DNA from: Planctomycetales bacterium
Lineage (GTDB): Bacteria > Planctomycetota > Planctomycetia > Isosphaerales > Isosphaeraceae
Length of the DNA stretch: 42,359 nucleotides
Assembly (NCBI GenBank): GCA_027451885.1
Contig: DAIDHX010000292.1
Coordinates: 1-42,359 of the forward strand
Reading direction: 5' to 3'
Part shown: one piece after another, positions 15,134-24,803 of the stretch
How positions within the stretch are numbered: the first letter of the stretch is position 1
How the letters are laid out: every line of letters begins with the position of its first letter
The notes under the pieces: generated by a model
The model's database searches: none
The model's input: only the letters and a program-made list of their open reading frames with translations
Told to the model about the DNA's origin: nothing
Made by a program: the position numbers and the translations under genes

Positions 15134-17518
15134 CTATGCCGCAGGCCCCCGAGGGGTCAAAGCCGAGATCGCCATCATCTCCACGAGAAGCTTGCGAATA
15201 TTGAATTCGTTTGAGGCAAAAAACGCGGCAAGCCTGGCGGGAACATCCGGGCCAAATGCGCGAATCGGTTGCTGAACCGTGGCGTGAAAGAGCTGGGAAA
15301 CAAACGCCGCCCGGGTTTCCTCACTCGACCGCAAAAACGCCGCCAACGAGCGGGCGCCGTCGAATCGTTGAGACTCATCCGCCAGCGGCTCATAAGTGCC
15401 TGAAGCATCGATCGGCTTGCCGTTCTCCTGGGTTCGATATCGGCCGATGGCGTCAAATTGCTCCAAGGTGAAGCCCAGGGGATTGATAAGCCCGTGGCAG
15501 GTCACGCACGCCTGAGGTTTGGTTTGCAGCGTGATGCGTTCGCGCGTGGTCATACCGGGATGTAGATCCGCAGGCAAAGGCGCAACGGCCTCGGGCGGGG
15601 GCAAAAGCACTCGACCTAGCAAACTTCGAGAGATAAACACGCCGCGATGAATGGGCGAGGTTGAGCCGGTGTAGGCAAAATTCGCTGCCAGGTACGGGTG
15701 GGTGAGGACGCCGGCTCGCACGTTCGGCTCAAGCTTCACCTGCTGAAACCGAGCATCGGGCTTGAGTCCGCCGCCGTAAAGCTTCGAGAGTCGACCGTTC
15801 AGGTAGATGCTCTCGGTATCGAACAGGCGGCGAAAGTCAGCGGTGGGGCTTGAGACCAGGTCCTCAAGGAAAAGCCGAAGCGAGGTCCGCAGGTCGGCAG
15901 CCACGGCCTCGTCGAATCCTGGGAAAAGCTTGCGATCCTTAACGAGCTCCGGCGGCTGTTCAACGCGAAACCAGCGCAGGAAAAAGAGCAGGAGCTTGTT
16001 GAGCGCCCTGGGGTCCTGAACCATTCGTTGCGCCTGGGCGCGAACCTGTTCGGGCGTGTGCAGCCGGCCCGCGACTGCCTCATCGAACAGCTTCTGGTCC
16101 GGCAAGGAATCCCACAGTCCGTAGGACAGTCGCGAGGCCACATCGAGATCATCGGGTGTGGCACGTCCCGCCTCGCGATAGAGGAAGCGTGGAGACTTAA
16201 GCGCCAGGATCACGACCCGTTTCACCGCGGTTTCGAGATTCTTGGCTCCTTCGAAGCGCCGGGTGATGAAGAATGATTCGAGCTCAGGCCCGAGGGGACG
16301 GCGAAAGGCGCGGGTCACAAACGTTTTGCAAAACGCGCGGACCTTCGCTTCGCGGTCGCTTGCGCCTTCGCGGGCGTCCGCCAGCTCTGGGAGCCGGCTC
16401 GATACGTAATCCGCAACTTCGATGGCAGCCTCGGTCGACGCCTGGTCCCACGCCTTGGAGACCGACGTGCCCCGCTCGTAGCCCACGCTTCGATCGTCTG
16501 GGGGAAAAGGTGCGGAAAGCACCAGAACCTCAGGCGTTCGGGTCGGAGACAGCCGCCGCGCCGGGATGACCTCAAACACGCCTCCCGGTTGCTTCCAGAG
16601 CAGCGTGACGGACGACGTTTTCTCCCGCGTTCGGAAGAATTCAAGCCGTATCGGATAGCGTCGTCCCGCCATCAACCGAATGGAGCCGCGATACTCCGTG
16701 TCGTTGCCTGATTTCACACCGGCGTCAATGAGCGCCCTGGACTCATCATTGATCCAGAGCCGCGTTGCATTTTCCGTGCGCACGAGAAATTCATGCTCGC
16801 CGCTTTCCACCGCCTCAACCGAGCCGCGCCACGTCACATGAAAGTCTTGCGAAAAAGCCCGGAACGCCGAGAGCGGGATCGGCAGCACGGGCAGGCGGAC
16901 CCATTTCCTCGAGAGTGGTTCCAGCTCACGTTGCTCCGGGATGGGGCTCGACGTACCAAAGTCGAAGCGAATTTCAGGATCGACCCGATTCAGATGCGGG
17001 GCCGAGCCACGATTACGGCCGCGACCCCCCCGGCTCGAATAATCGCCGGTGAGACCTTGCGCGACATCGAGCTTCACCGCGGGGTGAAACGAGCCGACCA
17101 GGTCCGCGACAGTCTCGCGGTATTGCCGTACCGTCAGCCGGGCGAGTTCGATCCGCGGGCCCTGACCCTTGCGCTTCGCCTGCGCCTCGCGCGAGTAGAA
17201 GGATTCGTGAATATAGCGTGCAACAGCCTCCGCCTCGGCTCCGACGCATTCGCCGGGCGCGTCCTCGGGCATCGTCTTCGCGATCAGGCGCGACAGGGCG
17301 GGAACCGTACGATCACCAGCGAGCAAGCGGGCGTATTTTTCGGTTCCTTCTCCGGAAGGACCATGGCAGCGAACGCATTTTTGCTTGTAAACGGTCGCAC
17401 CATCGAGTGCGCCACCCTGGACGGGGAGCGAAAACCCCGCTGTTATCAAAACACAGCAGGCAATCACCTTGAGCGCTACTCTCTCATGAAGCTCGGCACG
17501 GGGGCGGAGATTGAACAC
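15134..17518 (-). CDS. DUF1592/DUF1588/DUF1585-type cytochrome c protein with PA14 insert
   Basis: 794 aa from GTG 17518, with GGAG 8 nt upstream. A signal-like helix (about 17-33) precedes the haem motif C48-V-R-C51-H52. The domains in order are cytochrome c, a DUF1587-like segment ([13 protein letters not shown]), a PA14-like carbohydrate-binding domain (roughly 195-320, with R-L-W-I-N-D and L-W-K-Q-P), then DUF1595/1592/1588/1585. A second C-x-x-C-H (C671-V-T-C-H) lies in G-L-I-N-P-L-G-F. Together with the DUF1552 gene it forms the standard planctomycete module. PA14 suggests glycan binding outside the cell; a redox or sugar-degrading role is inferred. Confidence 0.9.
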   Translation of the reverse strand: MFNLRPRAELHERVALKVIACCVLITAGFSLPVQGGALDGATVYKQKCVRCHGPSGEGTEKYARLLAGDRTVPALSRLIAKTMPEDAPGECVGAEAEAVARYIHESFYSREAQAKRKGQGPRIELARLTVRQYRETVADLVGSFHPAVKLDVAQGLTGDYSSRGGRGRNRGSAPHLNRVDPEIRFDFGTSSPIPEQRELEPLSRKWVRLPVLPIPLSAFRAFSQDFHVTWRGSVEAVESGEHEFLVRTENATRLWINDESRALIDAGVKSGNDTEYRGSIRLMAGRRYPIRLEFFRTREKTSSVTLLWKQPGGVFEVIPARRLSPTRTPEVLVLSAPFPPDDRSVGYERGTSVSKAWDQASTEAAIEVADYVSSRLPELADAREGASDREAKVRAFCKTFVTRAFRRPLGPELESFFITRRFEGAKNLETAVKRVVILALKSPRFLYREAGRATPDDLDVASRLSYGLWDSLPDQKLFDEAVAGRLHTPEQVRAQAQRMVQDPRALNKLLLFFLRWFRVEQPPELVKDRKLFPGFDEAVAADLRTSLRLFLEDLVSSPTADFRRLFDTESIYLNGRLSKLYGGGLKPDARFQQVKLEPNVRAGVLTHPYLAANFAYTGSTSPIHRGVFISRSLLGRVLLPPPEAVAPLPADLHPGMTTRERITLQTKPQACVTCHGLINPLGFTLEQFDAIGRYRTQENGKPIDASGTYEPLADESQRFDGARSLAAFLRSSEETRAAFVSQLFHATVQQPIRAFGPDVPARLAAFFASNEFNIRKLLVEMMAISALTPRGPAA

Positions 17519-17649
17519 GCGCTAGGGCTCCAATGCAGGTCGCAAATCCAAGGCAGGTCACGCATTCCCGATGAGGCGGGTGCTGCGCGGTGTGCTCCAG
17601 GGAATGGGCGTCTTTACAGATGCCTGCATTCGAGCCCGAAGCGGCAGGA

Positions 17650-17680
17650 GATTCATCGTGATCACTGTGGCGGATGAATC
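17650..17680. other. Hairpin in the 225-nt gap before the DUF1592-type gene
   Basis: GATTCATC (17650-17657) pairs perfectly with GATGAATC (17673-17680); inside is the palindrome GTGATCAC. It lies 63 nt past the FG-GAP gene stop and about 130 nt before the DUF1592-type start. There is no U-run; it could be an operator or an attenuating hairpin between the two genes. Confidence 0.3.
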
Positions 17681-17743
17681 AACTCCCATTATCGCCCACG
17701 GCCAGGTAAACGACAAGGGTTCTCGGACAGGCTGAAGGCCGCC

Positions 17744-20700
17744 TCAGGGTGCATGATTCGCAATCCGAAACGGCAACGGAATGGCTTTTCCTTCGCCTTC
17801 CTGGATCCGATAGGCACCGGCGCGAAGGCTCTTGTGGTGCTCCACGAGTCCTGACGGCCAGCGGATCTCAACATCATCCGCCAGCGCGGAATCTCCCAGC
17901 CCAAAATGAATATGGCCGGAGCTTGCCGAGAGAAAGCTACCACCGCCAAACCGAGGGGCCAGCCGAACCTGACCGTTTACAGTTGCCGTGACGATGGCGC
18001 CGATTGCATCACGATTCGAACCAGGGCTCTTGCCTTCGAGCTTCAACGAAATTGACTTGCCGCAGGGCCCCTGGTTGTGAAAATAGGCAAGCGGCGTACC
18101 CTCCGAGATAATGAGCAGATCGAGGCGGCCGTCGTTATCAAGATCGCCGAGGGCCAGTCCACGGCCAAGCCGTGGAGTATTCCAGCATTCGCCCGCTTGC
18201 CGCGTGAAATCGACGAGCCTGGCTCCCTTGCGCCCAAGCAACAGTTGGGCAGGCATGGCGAACGGGACGTTGGGGGACAGGTCATTCACGTGGCCATTGG
18301 CGGTTGCCATGTCCATCAGGCCGTCATTATTGGCATCCCAGAACGTGGTCCCAAAACCAAGTAGATAGCGCGTGGGCGCAGCGAGACCGATCGCGCTTGT
18401 CCGGTCGGTGAACTGGCCGTCGCCCAGATTCTGATAGAAGGTGGTTGATTCGCCGTAGAAGTTGGTGACGGCGAGATCGACCTGACGGTCACCATCGAAA
18501 TCGCCGCACGCAATGCCCATCCCGGCCAGGAATCCCCCTTCGGCATTGGCCGCAACACCCGATTCCCAGCCCGTTTCCTTGAATTTCAAGCCTCCCTGGT
18601 TGCGGAACAGAAAATTCGCCGTGAGGTCGTTGGCGACGAAGATGTCTAGCTTGCTGTCGCCGTCGAGATCGACGATGACGACGCCAAGCCCGCGTCCCTC
18701 CTGGTCGGCGGCTTGCACGCCGGATTCAATGGATACATCGACGAACCTGCCGCCATCATTGCGAAAAAGGTGGTCCGGCGTGGACGGAAAGACCCGCGGT
18801 CCACAGTAACTGTATTCGCCTTGCCGGCTGGGATGCGGGCAAGGGGGGGATTGCGGCGTCCATGCCGAATAATGGCAGACGTAAAGATCGAGATCGCCGT
18901 CGCCGTCGAGGTCGCCGAATGCGGAGGACGTGGGCCAGTCGCGATCGCCCCCGAGTCCCGCTTTTTCGGTTACATCCTCAAACGTTCCATTTCCACGATT
19001 GTGGTAAAGAGCATAAGCACGCCAACGGGTGACGAATAGATCAGGGCGGCCATCGCCGTCGTAGTCACCCACGGCCACGCCGTGGCCGTAACCGCCTGGA
19101 AATGCAGCGATACCAGAACGTTCGGTCACATCCTCGAAGGTTCCATCGCCGCGGTTATGGTATAACCGATCGCGCTGGGGAGTCGGCCTTGGGGGCATTT
19201 CATTCGGCAATACACCCCCCTCAACTGCATACACATCGAGCCAGCCGTCGCCGTCGTAGTCAATCAACCCAACGCCGCCACCCATGGTTTCGGGCATTCT
19301 ACGCGCTGGCGTTGGGTCATTATGGTATGTGAAATGAAGCCCCGCGCGGCTGGCGTCATCGACAAATTGGGGAACAGTGGCTGTTGTGGCAACCCGGTCT
19401 GGCGTTGCCACAGAGCCGGGCATCACATCCGCCAAGGTCTCGCGGAGCGTGGCGCTCGGGGCGTGATCGGCGAGCCGCGCGCTCAGACTGCCGGTTGCCG
19501 CCAGCGAGTTCTGGATTTGCTGAATTCGAGCGATCCCAGCGCGGGCCAGGGCAGCCGACCCTCGAGTTGCAGCCAGGTTCCACCAACCCCGTGCTTCGAG
19601 CCAGCGGCCGAGCGTCTCGGCAAGTCGAGCAAGCTCCTCGAAGTCGCTGTCGGGAACGCCGGCATTTAATCGCTTGCGATAGATCTCGGTCGCTTCATCT
19701 ACCCCGGCCTTGCGCTGGCGGAACTGCGCGGCCGCCTCCAATCGCCCCGCGCGAACGGCGATTTCGGCCAACCTGGCCATGATCCGGGGATCACCCGGAA
19801 TGCGCTTGCCCAGCTCCTCGAGCGCCCGTTCCTCGGCCCCGCGATTGCCAGAGTGGGCCGCAAACCAGGCGCGGATCCACAGGACCTCATCGATGCGAAA
19901 ATCGGCCGCAGGCAAATGCCCGAGCGCAGCCTGGGCCTCGTCAACCCGATCCGCCGCCATGGCCCACTCAAGCTGGGCGCGCCAGACGGCGGGGTCGTCC
20001 GGTCGCAAGGTACGGCACTTCTTGAGCCACTCCCCCGCCTCATCGAACTGAGCCAGGTGAACCGCGAGCGAAGCCATGCCAAGCAGAACGCGGTCGTCAT
20101 CGGGCGCCAGGGAATGATCGGATTCCAGACGCGAGCGGAGCGCTCCCACGGCGTAAGAACGGGCTTCATCGAGCAACCAGTGCTGGCGCAACAGGTCCGC
20201 GGCGTTGGGCGCGCGCTCGATGTCACGCTCGATCGCACGTCTTAACTGGTGAATCTGGCCGGAAAAAAGATAGATCTGCCGCAACATGACCTCGCGCAGG
20301 TCATGCGCGGCACTGCCAGACGCAAACTGAGCCGGCTGTAGAGTTCGTTCGGCAAGTCCAAGCTGGCCGCGGTCCATCGCCAGCCGTGCCCGTCTCAGCA
20401 CCGCGTTCGCGTGGCGATGCGAGTCCGCCGGAATCCGGCCCCACAATTCGAGAGCCAGGTCGTATTCGCCCCGCGCCTCGTGACACGCGGCCTGCCAGTA
20501 ATCTGCCTCCACGTCGCCCAGGCCAAGGGATTTGAGCCGATCGAGCCGCGCCTGGGCCGAGGCCACGCGGCCCCCTTTGATCTCGCGCTCGACCCTGGCG
20601 AACTCCCCTTGCCGCCAGCCGCGCACACCCAAAACCCCAAGTCCGACGAGCGCGGACAGGCCCACAATGCCCAGGCAAATCAATTTGACCCCAGGACCAA

Positions 20701-20758
20701 ATCTCACCCTTGACGTACCGGCAACGCCGGACCCAGCGCTGGGAGTCTCAGTGGCCAC
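17744..20758 (-). CDS. TPR / FG-GAP (VCBS) repeat / ASPIC-UnbV protein
   Basis: 1004 aa from GTG 20758. A single TM helix (about 25-47) is followed by roughly 400 residues of TPR-like helical repeats (A-R-G-E-Y-D-L-A-L-E-L-W, A-R-L-A-M-D-R-G-Q-L-G-L-A-E). Then come FG-GAP/VCBS beta-propeller repeats with Ca-binding D-Y-D-G-D-G-W-L-D, D-G-D-G-R-P-D-L-F and L-D-G-D-G-D-L-D-L-Y motifs (about 490-890), and a C-terminal ASPIC/UnbV domain (G-S-N-R-D-A-I-G-A, V-E-I-R-W-P-S-G). Known in planctomycetes as large surface proteins (CRTAC1-like homology). Anchored, with the propeller outside the cytoplasm, it may bind ligands or partners. It precedes the DUF1592/DUF1552 pair on the same strand. Confidence 0.88.
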   Translation of the reverse strand: MATETPSAGSGVAGTSRVRFGPGVKLICLGIVGLSALVGLGVLGVRGWRQGEFARVEREIKGGRVASAQARLDRLKSLGLGDVEADYWQAACHEARGEYDLALELWGRIPADSHRHANAVLRRARLAMDRGQLGLAERTLQPAQFASGSAAHDLREVMLRQIYLFSGQIHQLRRAIERDIERAPNAADLLRQHWLLDEARSYAVGALRSRLESDHSLAPDDDRVLLGMASLAVHLAQFDEAGEWLKKCRTLRPDDPAVWRAQLEWAMAADRVDEAQAALGHLPAADFRIDEVLWIRAWFAAHSGNRGAEERALEELGKRIPGDPRIMARLAEIAVRAGRLEAAAQFRQRKAGVDEATEIYRKRLNAGVPDSDFEELARLAETLGRWLEARGWWNLAATRGSAALARAGIARIQQIQNSLAATGSLSARLADHAPSATLRETLADVMPGSVATPDRVATTATVPQFVDDASRAGLHFTYHNDPTPARRMPETMGGGVGLIDYDGDGWLDVYAVEGGVLPNEMPPRPTPQRDRLYHNRGDGTFEDVTERSGIAAFPGGYGHGVAVGDYDGDGRPDLFVTRWRAYALYHNRGNGTFEDVTEKAGLGGDRDWPTSSAFGDLDGDGDLDLYVCHYSAWTPQSPPCPHPSRQGEYSYCGPRVFPSTPDHLFRNDGGRFVDVSIESGVQAADQEGRGLGVVIVDLDGDSKLDIFVANDLTANFLFRNQGGLKFKETGWESGVAANAEGGFLAGMGIACGDFDGDRQVDLAVTNFYGESTTFYQNLGDGQFTDRTSAIGLAAPTRYLLGFGTTFWDANNDGLMDMATANGHVNDLSPNVPFAMPAQLLLGRKGARLVDFTRQAGECWNTPRLGRGLALGDLDNDGRLDLLIISEGTPLAYFHNQGPCGKSISLKLEGKSPGSNRDAIGAIVTATVNGQVRLAPRFGGGSFLSASSGHIHFGLGDSALADDVEIRWPSGLVEHHKSLRAGAYRIQEGEGKAIPLPFRIANHAP

Positions 20759-20877
20759 GATAGATGCGTCTCAAGCCGTAAAAGCGGTATCAGCGAGAAG
20801 ATTTCACGAGATCCAGGCGCACGAACAGGCGCGAGGAAACCCCCGCGCCTGTTCGAATCAGACCAGGTCCGCGTCGA

Positions 20878-21963
20878 TCAATACTGATCGGCGCTGATGA
20901 CCTCGCCATTGTCCTTGGTGCCGAGCGCCCACCAGATGTTGAGCGCGAGCGTGCTCTTCTCGAAGGCCACGTGGCCATCGCCGAAAAGCACATTGGCGCC
21001 ACCGGGGTGCTGGCTGGTGACGTTGGCGATTTCCGCGTGATCCATGTCGTAATTGCCGCAGTTGCAGCCGTTACGGCAGGCGTTCCAGGGATACTGCTGC
21101 GAGCTGGGCGGGATGATCGTGTTAATGAGCGTCATCGCCTCAGCGCCCCAGCCCCAGTACCAACCGCGATTCACGCCGATGTTGGGCGAGCCGCCGAACG
21201 GGCTGCCACTGGTGAGAGCCTGATTCCAACCCGCATTGCAGGTTTGAATCGTGGCCATCGTCTGCACCGGGTTGGCGGAGGCATCATACGTCCACGCGTA
21301 GCACAGCCCCGCCACGCCGTTGCCCTGGTACTTCACCTTGCCCGAACCGCCGGCGCCCACGAGCGACTCACCAAACGCGACGGTGTTCGAAGAGCCGTCG
21401 GTAATATCGGCAAGGCTGTAGGGCGTCTGGTACGAGAAGATACCTGTGGAATTGCTCGGGTAGTTCTGAACCACGCCGATCGACGTGCCAATGCTGGCAC
21501 AGTAGTTATTAAGAAAGCCCGTACGGCGGCCCGAATACGGATCGCTTGGGCAGAGGAACCCCGGAATCACGGTCAAAAAGGCCGTATTCTGGAAATTCTG
21601 GCTGTTGCACACCAGCGGATCAAACATGAAGTTGATCGCGTTGTAGACCGCCGTTGCTTCCAGGTAAGGAAGCAACAGGCCATGAACCGACCAGCCGTTC
21701 CAGGTGACCTGAGCGCTACAATTGTTGGAGTAGTTCCACAGACTGTAAGACGCTGACACACCCATTGGGAACGTATTGTTGGCCGTGTGGTAATTGTGCA
21801 ACCCCAACCCGATTTGCTTCAGGTTGTTGGTGCACTGGGCGCGCCGAGCCGCTTCTCGGGCGGACTGAACCGCGGGAAGGAGCAGGGCGATCAGGACCGC
21901 GATGATGGCGATCACGACCAACAGTTCGATGAGCGTGAACCCTCGAACACTTCGCACGCGCAT
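20878..21963 (-). CDS. DUF1559 prepilin-like secreted protein
   Basis: 361 aa; ATG 21963 follows GGGGGAAAG. The start [15 protein letters not shown] gives the prepilin-like site and hydrophobic helix. [55 protein letters not shown] and D-N-G-E-V-I are standard DUF1559 landmarks. The function is unknown. It lies 154 nt downstream of a small lipoprotein gene, a common planctomycete arrangement. It is clearly a different subfamily from the copy at 6891-7964, lacking that copy's Met/Gly-rich loop. Confidence 0.9.
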   Translation of the reverse strand: MRVRSVRGFTLIELLVVIAIIAVLIALLLPAVQSAREAARRAQCTNNLKQIGLGLHNYHTANNTFPMGVSASYSLWNYSNNCSAQVTWNGWSVHGLLLPYLEATAVYNAINFMFDPLVCNSQNFQNTAFLTVIPGFLCPSDPYSGRRTGFLNNYCASIGTSIGVVQNYPSNSTGIFSYQTPYSLADITDGSSNTVAFGESLVGAGGSGKVKYQGNGVAGLCYAWTYDASANPVQTMATIQTCNAGWNQALTSGSPFGGSPNIGVNRGWYWGWGAEAMTLINTIIPPSSQQYPWNACRNGCNCGNYDMDHAEIANVTSQHPGGANVLFGDGHVAFEKSTLALNIWWALGTKDNGEVISADQY

Positions 21964-22117
21964 TAAGCTTTCCCCCTTTCGAAATGAGACCGGAACTGAA
22001 CGTGCCTTGCTTGCGAAAACCCGCAAGGTGCACTTGCAGCGAACGCTGCTTCGAAAGATCCCGCTCGATCTCCACCGGCATGCGTGAGGGCGCAGGAGGA
22101 GTTCCGGGCGAACGAAC

Positions 22118-22345
22118 CTATTTCTTCTTGGCTTGCTTGGTGAGATGCGACGACTTGTACATGTCCATCGAATCCTTGGCCAGCTTCGTAGGATCGGGAG
22201 CATCCTCGACCATCTTCATGTCTCCCTTGTCGTCGCTGCAGCCAGCCACAAGGCCAAGGCTCCCGACCGCTGCTGCCACGCCGAACCAAGAAAGACCCGC
22301 GGCCAAGAAACGCCTTCGCTCCTGAACAGGGTGATTCACGATCAT
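22118..22345 (-). CDS. Small lipoprotein preceding DUF1559
   Basis: 75 aa. R-R-R-F-L followed by a hydrophobic core and L-V-A-G-C forms a lipobox; the mature part is about 40 polar residues ending K-K-K. ATG 22345 has GAGG only 3 nt upstream, while GTG 22339 (third codon) has the same GAGG at 9 nt, so the product may start there. Tiny lipoproteins of this kind accompany DUF1559 genes in many planctomycetes; their role is unknown. Confidence 0.75.
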   Translation of the reverse strand: MIVNHPVQERRRFLAAGLSWFGVAAAVGSLGLVAGCSDDKGDMKMVEDAPDPTKLAKDSMDMYKSSHLTKQAKKK

Positions 22346-22928
22346 GATCCTCGGTTGGAAAAGTAGCGAACTTGAGGATACGCGCGGACTCGCAATTTCA
22401 GAACTTCGCCGAAAAAGTGGTCCTGGAGAGAATCAGCGTTGCTTTGCTTCTCGTCGGACTTCTCTGCAAAATCCACGCACCTCGACAAACGTCACACGAA
22501 TCTACGCCGGCTCGAGAAAGCCACAGATTCATCACCTGAGCGCGAACAACGAAGCCTTCGCATGCAGATCGCGAAATAGCCCGGGGCCTAGCCCACGAAG
22601 CAATTCGTGGCGAGAAGCTGAAACGCATCAATGAAAGTGGTATTCGTTCTCTCGAGAGCACGACTGCTGCGAGTATAGCTCCCCCTAATACCACAAGAAA
22701 GAGGGAAGCCCAGGGATTTCCCAGTTTCAGGACCATCAGCGTACGGTTTCGATCCGGGTCGAAACCCCTGGGCGGGTTTCGATTCCATCGCCCTTTGTGT
22801 TAAGCTCGAGTCTGCGAGGCTGGCCAATCTATCGGTTCGTCGTGATATTTCCGGGGCAAGGGCGACCCTCTTGCCCGGGACGTTTTATTTCGTCACCATC
22901 GGGTTCGAATGCAAGGGAGAGTGCACCC
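22346..22928. other. Intergenic region between divergent genes, with a nested hairpin
   Basis: 583 nt without a convincing gene; one minus-strand frame (22398-22736) begins with a hydrophobic stretch but decays to random-looking sequence. A two-stage stem is present at 22709-22772: CCCAGGG (22709-22715) with CCCTGGG (22766-22772), and inside it GTTTCGA (22746-22752) with TCGAAAC (22759-22765). It lies 157 nt before the plus-strand membrane gene and may be part of its leader or an operator. Confidence 0.4.
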
Positions 22929-23732
22929 GTGCACGCGGATGATTCGCCCGTTTCCTCCGAAGCGCAAGACCAAGGCCGAAAAGCTTTTTCATCGACACGC
23001 GCGGCAGGCTCGAGCGCAGGCGAACGTGCCCGTGCGAGTACGCTCATCTTGCTCAGCGGCGTCCTCGCCGCTTGTGTCGCCTTCGGACTCGGGGAGGTGT
23101 TTTACAACGTGATCCCTCCCAAGAACGTTCTGCAGGATATCTCCGGCAACAAGGTCATGATTCCCAATCAGGCGACCCAGCTCGTTGCCTCAACGCAGAA
23201 TGGTGCCATTAACTTCGGCATCTCCGTGGTCTGCCTGGCGGGTTTTCTCGGCGCGGCGGGAGGGATTGCACAGGGATCTCGTGCCTCCATGATCAAGGCC
23301 GCAAGCGCTGGCTCGATCGTGGGCTTCGCTGTCGTGGCTGGTTTCTGCCTGGTTGTGATGCCTTTTTTCCTCCAGGCGAAGTACGATTACTTCGAGTACG
23401 ATCTCGCCATCTCCATCGCGATGCATGCGCTCTTGTGGGGACTCGTGGGCGCAAGTGCTGGCCTGGCCCTGAGCTTCGGGCTGGGACGCGCCCGATTTCT
23501 TCTCTCCGCTATTCTGACTGGAGCTATCGCGGCAGTCGCGGCCTCGTTGCTGTTTCAGATCGTGGGGGCTTCGCTCTTTTCGCCAGAGGCGGAAACTGAC
23601 CAACCCGTCTCCGCATACTGGCTGGCTCGACTGCTCTCCCAGGGACTGCTTGCGCTTTTGCCTGCCGCACTTCTTGCGGTAGTGTCCAAAGCCGGTGGCA
23701 AACGCGGTGCAGGGCGTAGGATTTCCGCGTAA
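22929..23732 (+). CDS. Six-TM membrane protein of unknown function
   Basis: 267 aa from GTG 22929, preceded by AAGGGAGA with 8-nt spacing; the longer upstream frame adds only low-complexity residues. A polar N-terminal stretch of about 36 residues is followed by six hydrophobic helices, the second with G-F-L-G-A-A-G-G-I. A loop between TM1 and TM2 (I-P-P-K-N-V-L-Q-D-I-S-G-N-K) is probably outside. No motif lets me assign a transporter or enzyme family. It stands alone between a divergent lipoprotein/DUF1559 unit and a convergent aldo/keto reductase. Confidence 0.7.
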   Translation: MHADDSPVSSEAQDQGRKAFSSTRAAGSSAGERARASTLILLSGVLAACVAFGLGEVFYNVIPPKNVLQDISGNKVMIPNQATQLVASTQNGAINFGISVVCLAGFLGAAGGIAQGSRASMIKAASAGSIVGFAVVAGFCLVVMPFFLQAKYDYFEYDLAISIAMHALLWGLVGASAGLALSFGLGRARFLLSAILTGAIAAVAASLLFQIVGASLFSPEAETDQPVSAYWLARLLSQGLLALLPAALLAVVSKAGGKRGAGRRISA

Positions 23733-23785
23733 GCGATATAAATAGCGTGCGCACAGCCTTTCTAAACGTATGCACGTGCGCGACT

Positions 23786-24649
23786 TCAAGCTGGCCGCTT
23801 GTAAGATGTGTAAAGCGCAGCCATGCTTGTGGTGGCGTCTTCGAGTACGCGTAGCTGAGCGCTGTCCAGCGCCTGGAATTCGCGCGCAAGTCGACAATTT
23901 TCATCAACTTCCGCCGGCGTTGAGCAGCCGATGATCGAGGTGCAGATCCCGGGTAAGGTGAGGACGTAATTCAGAGCGTCCCTGGTTTTGAAGCCGGATC
24001 GTGGAATCATTCCGGCTGCATAGACCTTCATGGCGATGGCGGCCATCCCGCGCGTCTGGGCTTCGGCGAGTACAGTTCTGGAGAAGGGAAGGCGGTGGAC
24101 GTCGGCCACGTTCACGGCGAGAAGAACTGAGTCAAAATCGAATCGGCGCATGGCCTCGAGAAGAATGGCTGGATCGTGATGGCCAGTGAGACCCAGGAAG
24201 CGAACACGCCCCTCGGTGCGAGCTTGAATCAGCGCCTCAAGGGCGCCTCCGCGCGCAAAGATCATCCTGAGATCGGCTTCGGTGCGAAGGTCATGAAGCT
24301 GCCACAGGTCGAGATGGTCTGTGCGCAGCCGTTTCAAGCTGTCGTCGAGCAGTCGAAGAGATCCATCACGGGTGCGATCATGGGTTTTGGACGCCAGAAA
24401 CAGGCTTGATCTACGCTCGCCCAGAGTTGCGCCGTAGTAGTCCATGCTGCTCGAATAGGCAGGGGCGGTGTCGCAGTAATTGACGCCTTGATCCAGAGCG
24501 CGGTTGATGACGGCGGCCGCTTCAGCCAGCCGGCCGTGGGTACGGAGCACGCCTTCGCCGCCGAGTCCGAAAATCGTCGCGTTCCAGCCGGTACGTCCCA
24601 GCGGTCTGGTTGGCAGGAGGCGACGGGGAGAATCGGGCGGTTGTGGCAT
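23786..24649 (-). CDS. Aldo/keto reductase
   Basis: 287 aa from ATG 24649; the longer frame upstream is not conserved-looking. The catalytic tetrad is complete: D60 and Y65 in N-Y-C-D-T-A-P-A-Y, K88 in A-S-K-T-H, and H119 in L-W-Q-L-H-D-L. A C-terminal I-I-G-C-S-T-P segment fits the NADPH phosphate-binding region. It should be an NAD(P)H-dependent carbonyl reductase; the substrate is unknown. It is divergent from the multihaem cytochrome gene with a 154-nt shared promoter region and convergent with the six-TM gene. Confidence 0.88.
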   Translation of the reverse strand: MPQPPDSPRRLLPTRPLGRTGWNATIFGLGGEGVLRTHGRLAEAAAVINRALDQGVNYCDTAPAYSSSMDYYGATLGERRSSLFLASKTHDRTRDGSLRLLDDSLKRLRTDHLDLWQLHDLRTEADLRMIFARGGALEALIQARTEGRVRFLGLTGHHDPAILLEAMRRFDFDSVLLAVNVADVHRLPFSRTVLAEAQTRGMAAIAMKVYAAGMIPRSGFKTRDALNYVLTLPGICTSIIGCSTPAEVDENCRLAREFQALDSAQLRVLEDATTSMAALYTSYKRPA

Positions 24650-24803
24650 GGCTGGCGACCCTGAAATGCGAGGTTTCAACCCACGGGCTGGAATCGAACC
24701 TTCATGGTACACCCTCGCCTGCGGGATTACGATGAACTGGCGAGGATGGAGCATCGAGCTTCGCGATGGGCAGGCTGAGCGTGGGTTCGTTGAGGACGAC
24801 AGG

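Noticed and set aside
16793-17677. 294-codon plus-strand frame opposite the DUF1592-type gene
   Set aside because: Antisense shadow, Arg-rich and without motifs.
24690-24720. tRNA-like T-arm sequence (GGTTCGATTCC on the minus strand)
   Set aside because: The T stem does not pair beyond the two G-C closing pairs and no acceptor or anticodon arms fit.
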